Positions 6,125-10,293 of a stretch of 10,316 bases of DNA are shown here, piece by piece; the first letter of the stretch is position 1; each line of letters opens with the position of its first letter. Source of the stretch: Candidatus Azambacteria bacterium. Lineage in GTDB: Bacteria > Patescibacteriota > Minisyncoccia > GWC2-36-17 > JACQAJ01. The stretch lies in the NCBI GenBank assembly GCA_016195045.1, contig JACQAJ010000056.1, forward strand, positions 1-10,316. The letters run 5' to 3'. The notes beneath the pieces were generated by a model. The model saw only the letters and a list, made by a program, of their open reading frames with translations, had not been told where the DNA came from and did no database searches. A program made the translations under genes and the position numbers.

Positions 6125-6678
6125 AAAAAAACCTACAACCCAAAACCAAAAACCTACAACCTACAAGCTACAACCTACAAGCTAATTCAGGCTTTACCCT
6201 TTTAGAGGTAATCATTAGTATTTCTATCTTAACTACGGGCGTCATAGCCACGATTGCCTTTATGAATTCTGAGTTACAACAGATTAGCTATTTAAAAAAT
6301 AAAATAATTGCCATAAATTTAGCCCAAGAGGGAATCGAGCTCGTCAGAAATGTCAGAGATAATAATCTGTTGAATAGTAAATCATTTAATGTTTGGATTG
6401 ACGGAAACGCAAATAATTGTTCTTCTCCTTGTTCTTACGAAATAGATTATGATGACCCTAAACTTTCATCATCGCTCGATACTAAATTAAAAATTGATTC
6501 GAATGGTTTTTATCAATACAATAATGGTTCTGACAGTATTTTTACTAGAAAAATTACTATTACCGATATTTCTACTAATATAGGAACTGGAGCAGTAATA
6601 AATGTCAGGGTTGAAAGTGAAGTCAGTTTTGGTGATAAAAAAGTTAAACTAGAGACAATTCTTTATGATTGGAAGTAG
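6121..6678 (+). CDS. Type IV pseudopilin, PilV/GspI-like
   Basis: A second minor pilin subunit, 185 residues. The GTG at 6121 overlaps the previous stop by 4 bases and is the only plausible start before the pilin motif. The processing site is G24|F25 in NSGFTLLEV, with Glu at +5 (E29). The hydrophobic helix (25-48) is followed by LAQEGIELVRNVRDNN, a helix often seen in PilV/GspI-like minor pilins of this kind, and a beta-rich C-terminal domain ending EVSFGDKKVKLETILYDW. The leader is long (24 residues) and consists of a 7-residue peptide repeat (NLQPKTK, NLQPTSY, NLQANSG) because it is encoded by a heptanucleotide DNA array (6131-6186). C99 and C103 may form a disulphide. No Shine-Dalgarno sequence is seen, consistent with coupling. 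Confidence 0.85.
   Translation: MKKNLQPKTKNLQPTSYNLQANSGFTLLEVIISISILTTGVIATIAFMNSELQQISYLKNKIIAINLAQEGIELVRNVRDNNLLNSKSFNVWIDGNANNCSSPCSYEIDYDDPKLSSSLDTKLKIDSNGFYQYNNGSDSIFTRKITITDISTNIGTGAVINVRVESEVSFGDKKVKLETILYDWK
6131..6186 (+). repeat. Heptanucleotide array coding for a prepilin leader
   Basis: Eight units in register: ACCTACA, ACCCAAA, ACCAAAA, ACCTACA, ACCTACA, AGCTACA, ACCTACA, AGCTAAT. Seven is not a multiple of three, so three units (21 nt) make one turn of a 7-residue peptide repeat. The last unit plus TTC(A/T)GG is repeated at 7952-7961, before tRNA-Glu. Confidence 0.75.
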
Positions 6679-6705
6679 TAAATAATGAATAATTATTCTT
6701 AATTC

Positions 6706-6719
6706 TTGAATCTTAAATC
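6706..6719. repeat. Two TTAAATC-type heptads before the third pilin gene
   Basis: TTGAATC and TTAAATC follow directly on one another, preceded by the similar CTTAATTC. This is the same unit as at 4653-4680, 8 bp before the ATG at 6728. Confidence 0.4.
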
Positions 6720-6727
6720 TATACCTT

Positions 6728-7324
6728 ATGAAACAAAATTTAAAATCTAAAACAACCAGGTCATCTCGATCCGCCAGCTGGCGAAGAGAGATCTTAAATT
6801 CAAAATTTCAAAACGGAACTTCCTTAGTAGAATTTATTGTCGCTATGTCAATATTTACTACCGTTTTAATGGCGGCAACTGGGGCTTATTTTTCCTATTC
6901 CGCAGGATCCCGAAAATCTTTTGCCTCTCAAAATGTTATCGACGAAGGACAGTTTATTTTAGATACCATGTCTAAAGAAATGAGAACGGGTACAAATTTT
7001 ACATATCTTCAAAATTCTGATAATAGTATTAATAATAAAACTATCAGTTTTACTGACGCTTTTGGAGGTTTCATTAAATATCAATTAAATAATAATAAAA
7101 TTGAAAAAAACATAAATAACTCGGGTTTCGAATCAATCACCTCCAATCAAATTAAAATTAATAATTTAATCTTTAATATTGCTGGTAATACTCTCAATGA
7201 TCAACTCCAACCCAAGATCACGGTTTCTGTGCAACTATCCAATAAGAATGATTCAGGTAAAAATGAATTAAATTCTTTAATAAATCTCCAAACAACTATT
7301 TCACAAAGACTATTAGATGAATGA
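6728..7324 (+). CDS. Type IV pseudopilin, PilW/GspJ-like
   Basis: A third minor pilin, 198 residues. The prepilin site is G30|T31 in QNGTSLVEF, with Glu at +5 (E35). Thr replaces the usual Phe at +1, which PilW/GspJ-type subunits may tolerate. The hydrophobic helix (31-51) is followed by IDEGQFILDTMSKEMRTGTN, the helix typical of the PilW/GspJ family, and an Asn-rich beta domain. The 30-residue leader is much longer than normal. Residues of about 11-23 (RSSRSASWRRE and neighbours) are encoded by a palindromic repeat (6758-6795), not by pilin sequence; no other start codon in frame would remove it. The gene lies 49 bp after the previous stop and has no Shine-Dalgarno sequence. It ends ATGA at 7321-7324, a relic of coupling to a following frame. 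Confidence 0.82.
   Translation: MKQNLKSKTTRSSRSASWRREILNSKFQNGTSLVEFIVAMSIFTTVLMAATGAYFSYSAGSRKSFASQNVIDEGQFILDTMSKEMRTGTNFTYLQNSDNSINNKTISFTDAFGGFIKYQLNNNKIEKNINNSGFESITSNQIKINNLIFNIAGNTLNDQLQPKITVSVQLSNKNDSGKNELNSLINLQTTISQRLLDE
6758..6795. repeat. Palindromic element inside a pilin gene
   Basis: The element contains CGCCAGCTGGCG (6772-6783, a perfect 12-bp palindrome) flanked by ATCTC (6763-6767) and GAGAT (6788-6792), and starts with AGGTCATCTCGA. It resembles the GTCAT-ended dispersed palindromes at 7348, 8047 and 8611, and the CCAGCTG core recurs in the last. It is read in frame as part of the prepilin leader. Confidence 0.6.
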
Positions 7325-7347
7325 AAAGAGGACTTACGCCTTTACCC

Positions 7348-7441
7348 GTCATTCTGAACACATTCGCTACGCTCAGTGCTCCGTGAAGGATCTCTTGCTT
7401 TAAACATTATATATTAGATTCTTCGCTTCACTCAGAATGAC
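7348..7441. repeat. Dispersed palindromic element, 94 bp
   Basis: Ends GTCATTCTGA (7348-7357) and TCAGAATGAC (7432-7441) are perfect inverted 10-mers. The interior carries TTCGCTACGCTCAGTG and TTCTTCGCTTCACTCAG, the hallmark of a widespread family of intergenic repeats ending GTCATTCTGA. It separates the third and fourth pilin genes and has no coding capacity. Confidence 0.75.
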
Positions 7442-7466
7442 TAAAAAATAGCAACAAAAATATAAT
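7437..7466 (+). promoter_or_regulatory. Candidate promoter of the PilX-like gene, partly inside the repeat
   Basis: A perfect TATAAT (7461-7466) lies 18 bp after ATGACT (7437-7442), which is the end of the palindromic element. The start near 7473 would give a short leader of about 13 nt. If real, the repeat supplied the -35 box. Confidence 0.35.
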
Positions 7467-7485
7467 TCCTAATTAAATCAAAAAA

Positions 7486-7899
7486 ATGAAAAACATAAAA
7501 TACTCAAAAAATGAAAATGGCATCTCTATAATAATCACGGTTATTATCTTGAACTTAATTCTCTTCGGTACTTTGGCAATTTCAAAAATATTCACCGGGG
7601 AGATCCAAAATTCTCGAGCACTTTATAATTCCGCCGCCGCTTATTACGCCGCCGAGTCGGGGATTGAATACTCGCTTAAACAAATTAAAGATGGAGCTTT
7701 TATTGAAAGTAGCTGCCCAGCATCTCTATTCACAGATTCTAAGCTCAGATGTAGTATAGAAAATATTATTACTAAGAATAATGGGACTAAAACCCAAACC
7801 ATAAAATCCACTGGCTATTATAAAGATAAAGATGGCGAAGCCAAGAGAAAAATCGAAATCAATCTTACAACTACCACAACTACAACTACAACACCATAA
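7486..7899 (+). CDS. PilX/GspK-like minor pilus assembly protein
   Basis: A 137-residue membrane-anchored protein of the pilus cluster. After a short leader ending NENG (residue 12) there is a hydrophobic helix (about 13-33). It lacks the Glu at +5 that marks true prepilins, as in many PilX-type proteins. ALYNSAAAYYAAESGIEYSL (45-64) is the signature helix of PilX N-terminal domains. The C-terminal part is short, with C77 and C89 that could pair, and ends with nine threonines and a proline (TTTTTTTTTP), encoded by an ACN trinucleotide run. The tail may be slippage-prone or a flexible, possibly modified end. It is the last gene of the cluster and may have its own promoter in or beside the upstream repeat. 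No Shine-Dalgarno sequence is visible. Confidence 0.75.
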   Translation: MKNIKYSKNENGISIIITVIILNLILFGTLAISKIFTGEIQNSRALYNSAAAYYAAESGIEYSLKQIKDGAFIESSCPASLFTDSKLRCSIENIITKNNGTKTQTIKSTGYYKDKDGEAKRKIEINLTTTTTTTTTP

Positions 7900-7930
7900 C
7901 TAGTCTGTTAATTTTTAGCTTTATGATGTA

Positions 7931-7958
7931 TCCTACAAGCTACCAGCTACAACCTAAT
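7931..7958. repeat. Heptanucleotide array before tRNA-Glu
   Basis: Four units in register: TCCTACA, AGCTACC, AGCTACA, ACCTAAT. Unit sequence and the following TTCTGG match the end of the array inside the second pilin gene (6131-6186 then TTCAGG). It ends 3 bp before the tRNA. Confidence 0.6.
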
Positions 7959-7961
7959 TCT

Positions 7962-8039
7962 GGCCCTATAGTCTAGTCTGGTCTAGGACGTTGGATTCTC
8001 ATTCCAAAAACACGGGTCCAAATCCCGTTGGGGCCACCA
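7962..8039 (+). tRNA. tRNA-Glu (anticodon CTC)
   Basis: The acceptor GGCCCTA/TGGGGCC has one T-G wobble. The D arm is GTCT/AGGAC with a long loop. The anticodon stem TTGGA/TCCAA holds the loop TTCTCAT, anticodon CTC. The T stem is ACGGG/CCCGT with loop TCCAAAT, an unusual T loop (C in place of the normal T55). The discriminator is A and CCA is encoded. No clear promoter stands in front, so read-through from the pilin cluster is possible. Confidence 0.93.
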
Positions 8040-8046
8040 GAAAGAC

Positions 8047-8075
8047 CTGTCATTCCGGACTTGACCCGGAATCCA
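8047..8075. repeat. Partial palindromic element
   Basis: This 29-bp stretch, CTGTCATTCCGGACTTGACC then CGGAATCCA, matches the reverse complement of 8670-8698 at 28 of 29 positions. It forms a small hairpin (TTCCGG/CCGGAA). It is half of the element at 8611-8700, 7 bp after tRNA-Glu. Confidence 0.75.
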
Positions 8076-8121
8076 GATTATAATTTTTTCCCAGATGTCC
8101 GACAAATATCATCTTAAAAAC

Positions 8122-8153
8122 AAAAAAACAACAGCTTTTAAGTTGTTGTTTTT
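8122..8153. terminator. Bidirectional terminator between tRNA-Glu and tRNA-fMet
   Basis: A 12-bp stem pairs 8124-8135 with 8142-8153 (AAAAACAACAGC against GTTGTTGTTTTT, one G-T wobble). It has T-rich flanks on both strands, so it can end transcription of both converging tRNA genes. Confidence 0.7.
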
Positions 8154-8162
8154 AGTTTATTT

Positions 8163-8542
8163 TGGTTGCGGGGGCAGGATTTGAACCTACGACCTCAAGG
8201 TTATGCATACCGCTACAGCTTTCGCTGCCTAACTTATGACTCATTAATAAGTCTTAAATTAGTTCGTGGTCTGGACTTTCCCTTCACCCATTCTTATAAA
8301 AAGAATTAGGGTGTCTGCCATCAAGTCTCTACACCTTATCGCCAACAAAGGCGATCTTGGCTCGGGATTACCTTTTACCGGCTTCCTCGAATTTGACAGA
8401 TTATCACACAGAAATTTCTCTCTGTGCAGCCCATTGTGAGATTAACTGCCAAGCATCGCGATAATTTACAGAATAAGGTTTTCGCTGTCGCTGTTAATCT
8501 CGGAATCGAGCCTTGCGAGCTACCAAGCTGCTCTACCCCGCA
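8163..8542 (-). tRNA. Initiator tRNA-fMet (anticodon CAT) interrupted by a group I intron
   Basis: Exon 1 (8542-8509) and exon 2 (8205-8163) join to a complete initiator tRNA. The acceptor is TGCGGGG/CCCCGCA. The D arm GAGC/GCTC carries the initiator-type A11-U24 pair. The anticodon stem CAAGG/CCTTG holds the loop CTCATAA after splicing, the T stem is GTAGG/CCTGC with loop TTCAAAT, the discriminator is A, and CCA is encoded. Two identity features are unusual. Position 1-72 is U-A rather than the classic C-A mismatch. The last three anticodon-stem pairs are A-U, G-C, G-C instead of three G-C pairs. The promoter directly before it would start transcription at the mature 5' nucleotide. If this is the only initiator gene, translation depends on splicing of the intron. 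Confidence 0.93.
8206..8508 (-). ncRNA. Group I intron (IC3-like), 303 nt, no ORF
   Basis: A self-splicing ribozyme. Read on the minus strand: P2 GAGATTAAC/GTTAATCTC (8501-8493 with 8446-8438); a side hairpin CACAGA/TCTGTG; P3 CTGTCA/TGGCAG (8399-8394 with 8320-8315); P4 TTCGAGG with the Q element ATCCCGAGCC (one mismatch); P6a ATCGCC/GGCGAT; P7 GACTT/AAGTC (8327-8323 with 8278-8274), inside AAGGTGTAGAGACTTGATGG and AAGGGAAAGTCCAGACC; P8 CACCC/GGGTG; and a terminal P9 hairpin CAGC-GAAA-GCTG with a GNRA loop. These R and S elements closely resemble those of bacterial tRNA introns such as the Anabaena tRNA-Leu intron. The intron follows U33 and ends in G, as the class requires. P1 is less regular: the last exon base pairs with A rather than forming the usual U-G. 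Confidence 0.92.
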
Positions 8543-8548
8543 TTATCA

Positions 8549-8576
8549 ATATTACTGATAATTATGGCGGAGTCAA
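8549..8576 (-). promoter_or_regulatory. Promoter of the tRNA-fMet gene
   Basis: On the minus strand TTGACT (8576-8571) is followed after 16 bp by TAATAT (8554-8549). Six nucleotides then lead to the first base of the mature tRNA (8542). A T-rich tract from the repeat at 8577-8600 sits just upstream of the -35 and could act as an UP element. Confidence 0.5.
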
Positions 8577-8600
8577 TCAAAAATAAAATCAAAAATAAAA
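8577..8600. repeat. Tandem 12-bp duplication
   Basis: Two exact copies of TCAAAAATAAAA (8577-8588 and 8589-8600), immediately upstream of the tRNA-fMet promoter. Confidence 0.6.
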
Positions 8601-8610
8601 TAATCCTTCA

Positions 8611-8700
8611 CGCTGTCATTCTCGCGTAAGCGGGAATCCATGATTCAAGTCATCTGCCAGCTGACGGACTGGATTCCGGGTCAAGCCCGGAATGACAGCG
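8611..8700. repeat. Dispersed palindromic element, 90 bp
   Basis: Ends CGCTGTCATTC (8611-8621) and GAATGACAGCG (8690-8700) are perfect inverted 11-mers, with inner inverted arms GGAATCCA (8633-8640) and TGGATTCC (8670-8677). It matches the very widespread 'GTCATTCC...GGAATCCA' intergenic repeat type seen in many bacterial genomes. It lies between the divergently transcribed tRNA-fMet and tRNA-Ser genes. Confidence 0.8.
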
Positions 8701-8743
8701 GTGATGGATTACTATCAAAGCTCTTGATTTTCTACTATTAAAA

Positions 8744-8774
8744 TTGAATAATTGATATTATTAGTGACTATAAG
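8744..8774 (+). promoter_or_regulatory. Weak candidate promoter of tRNA-Ser
   Basis: TATAAG (8769-8774) ends 8 nt before the tRNA. TTGAAT (8744-8749) is 19 bp further upstream, a long spacing. As for tRNA-fMet, there would be almost no 5' leader. Confidence 0.25.
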
Positions 8775-8782
8775 TTATTCAG

Positions 8783-8869
8783 GGAGGGTTGGCCGAGTGG
8801 TTTATGGCGTTAGTCTTGAAAACTAATGGGCGCAAGTCCTCACAGGTTCGAATCCTGTACCCTCCGCCA
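8783..8869 (+). tRNA. tRNA-Ser (anticodon TGA)
   Basis: The acceptor GGAGGGT/ACCCTCC is perfect. The anticodon stem TTAGT/ACTAA holds the loop CTTGAAA, anticodon TGA. A long variable arm (GGGC-GCAA-GTCC region) marks a serine tRNA. The T stem is ACAGG/CCTGT with loop TTCGAAT, the discriminator is G, and CCA is encoded. It bounds the foreign-looking region to its right. Confidence 0.95.
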
Positions 8870-9243
8870 GTAGTTTTAGAAATAATACCTCAAAATCCCC
8901 TTATTTTACGCTATATTTCAAAATCGAAAAATGATAAAATAAATGAACCCAGAATGGATTCGAACTTAGTAAACCTTACGAGCAAAATCTAGAATGTCGA
9001 ATAAATCAGAATTTTCTCTGTAGATTCTCCTTAAATCACATACAATTTTATCAACCCAACTGCAACGAAGCGACTTAATCGGTTCTGATTTCACGACATC
9101 ATCAATAGCAAGCACTTTACCGAGCTGAATGTGTATCCTGGATTTTCCACGCAGAAATTTAAGGCATTAAACGGCTAACGCGACACTATACCGGAATATG
9201 TAAAAGACTATGTGCCGATTAACTAATATATGAAGTAAAAATT
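8870..9243. other. 374-bp stretch without an intact gene
   Basis: The first 95 bp are AT-rich and featureless. Then comes a minus-strand frame without start codon (8966-9166). The last 75 bp hold only a 15-codon open stretch on the + strand ending PEYVKDYVPIN before a stop at about 9224. No promoter or Shine-Dalgarno sequence for the following rhuM gene is convincing. I read it as decayed accessory DNA. Confidence 0.5.
8966..9166 (-). pseudogene. Remnant of an unidentified gene
   Basis: Sixty-six codons are open between an in-frame TAA upstream and the stop at 8968-8966. The peptide looks like real protein rather than chance translation: GKSRIHIQLGKVLAIDDVVK, then a helix-like WVDKIVCDLRRIYRENSDLF and DILDFARKVY at the end. 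There is no ATG in frame; a GTG exists at the LGKVLAID position. The likeliest reading is the C-terminal piece of a gene whose 5' part is lost, pointing opposite to rhuM. I do not recognise the family. Confidence 0.35.
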
Positions 9244-10293
9244 ATGAAAAAACAACCTAAAAATAGCAACCTATTTCAGGATAAAAGCTCCACTCGTTTT
9301 TTGTTATACACCGATGCTAATGGAAAAGTGAATGTGGAAATTCTGTTACGTAACGAGAACATTTGGCTGACGCAAGCAAAAATAGCTGAACTGTTTGGTG
9401 TTGATAGGAGCGTTATTACCAAGCATTTACAGAATATTTTTGAGGTAGGAGAACTGGAAAGAAAAACAACTTGTGCAAAAATTGCACAAGTTCAAAATGA
9501 GAGGGGGCGGCAGGTTAAAAGAAACATTGAATTTTACAATCTGGACGGGATTATTTCAGTTGGCTACCGCGTAAATAGCGCGATGGCGACTCGTTTTAGA
9601 ATTTGGGCGACAGAAAGATTGAAAGAATACATCATCAAGGGTTTTACCATGAATGATGCGAGACTGAAAAATCCCAATACTATTTTGGGCAAAGATTATT
9701 TTGAAGAACAACTTGCTCGTATTCGCGATATTCGCTCCAGCGAACGTCGCATGTACCAAAAGGTGACAGATATTTACGCACAATGTAGCGCGGATTACTC
9801 TCCAGAAAGTGACATTACCAAACAATTTTTTGCAACCGTGCAAAACAAGCTTCACTTTGCTATCACAGGCAAAACAGCCGCGGAAATAATAAATGAAAGA
9901 GTAGACAGCACCAAAGCACATATGGGGCTTACCGTGTGGAAAAATTCACCAAAAGGAGAAATCAGGGAAACAGACGTTGTTGTCGCTAAAAATTATTTGA
10001 ATAAAATAGAACTTGATCATTTTAATAGAATCGTGACCATGTATCTTGATTTTGCGGAATTACAGGCAAAACGAGGAGTCCTAATGCAGATGAGTGACTG
10101 GGTAGAAAAGCTGAACGCTTTTTTGAAATTTAATGAGCGAGATATTCTATCTGATGCCGGAAAAGTGAACCATAAAGTCGCTGAAGCACTGGCTTTAGGT
10201 GAATACGAAAAGTATCGCCAACGACAGGACAAAAAGCACATTTCCGATTTTGATCGAGAAGTGAAAAAACTGCTCAGAAATAAGAAATTATAG
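9244..10293 (+). CDS. rhuM: RhuM-family protein (virulence RhuM family)
   Basis: A complete 349-residue member of the RhuM family, named after a gene of Salmonella pathogenicity island 3 and often found beside type I restriction-modification genes or in mobile regions; its biochemical role is not settled. After FLLYTDANGKVNVEILL (about 19-35) there is a helix-turn-helix, IWLTQAKIAELFGVDRSVIT (40-59). The family's conserved blocks follow: TTCAKIAQVQ (75-84), EFYNLDGIISVGYRVNS (96-112) and FRIWATERLKEYIIKGF (118-134). A helical C-terminal domain contains ELDHFNRIVTMYLDFAELQA (256-275). Length and blocks are those of an intact gene. Its GC content is higher than that of the pilin genes, and it lies beyond tRNA-Ser and next to a gene remnant, which suggests horizontal acquisition. 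No hsd genes are visible on the left; the right is cut by the window. The ATG at 9244 lacks a clear Shine-Dalgarno sequence. Confidence 0.92.
   Translation: MKKQPKNSNLFQDKSSTRFLLYTDANGKVNVEILLRNENIWLTQAKIAELFGVDRSVITKHLQNIFEVGELERKTTCAKIAQVQNERGRQVKRNIEFYNLDGIISVGYRVNSAMATRFRIWATERLKEYIIKGFTMNDARLKNPNTILGKDYFEEQLARIRDIRSSERRMYQKVTDIYAQCSADYSPESDITKQFFATVQNKLHFAITGKTAAEIINERVDSTKAHMGLTVWKNSPKGEIRETDVVVAKNYLNKIELDHFNRIVTMYLDFAELQAKRGVLMQMSDWVEKLNAFLKFNERDILSDAGKVNHKVAEALALGEYEKYRQRQDKKHISDFDREVKKLLRNKKL
9468..9492. repeat. 25-nt palindrome inside rhuM
   Basis: AACTTGTGCAA (9468-9478) and TTGCACAAGTT (9482-9492) are perfect 11-bp inverted arms around AAA. They code for the conserved TTCAKIAQVQ block, so the symmetry may simply follow from codon choice. 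Confidence 0.5.

Noticed and set aside
3862..7958. CRISPR array
   Set aside because: The repeats are 7-bp tandem units without spacers; no 20-40 bp repeats at regular spacing and no cas genes are present.
8163..8542. tmRNA or RNase P RNA between two tRNA-like ends
   Set aside because: Both ends complete one tRNA-fMet, no tag-peptide frame is seen, and the interior has group I P3-P9 elements with the terminal G.
8845..8966. GTTCGAATCC shared between the tRNA-Ser T arm and the minus strand near 8956-8965, as an attachment site
   Set aside because: Only 10 bp, in inverted orientation, and a common T-arm sequence; integration into a tRNA gives a direct repeat of the 3' end. No second tRNA can be folded there.
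8789..8992. 67-codon open frame on the + strand
   Set aside because: It is a read-through of the tRNA-Ser gene and its AT-rich flank; such frames over tRNA-Ser are common artefacts.
9556..10241. Minus-strand frames inside rhuM
   Set aside because: They mirror the conserved RhuM gene on the other strand and look compositionally like shadows.
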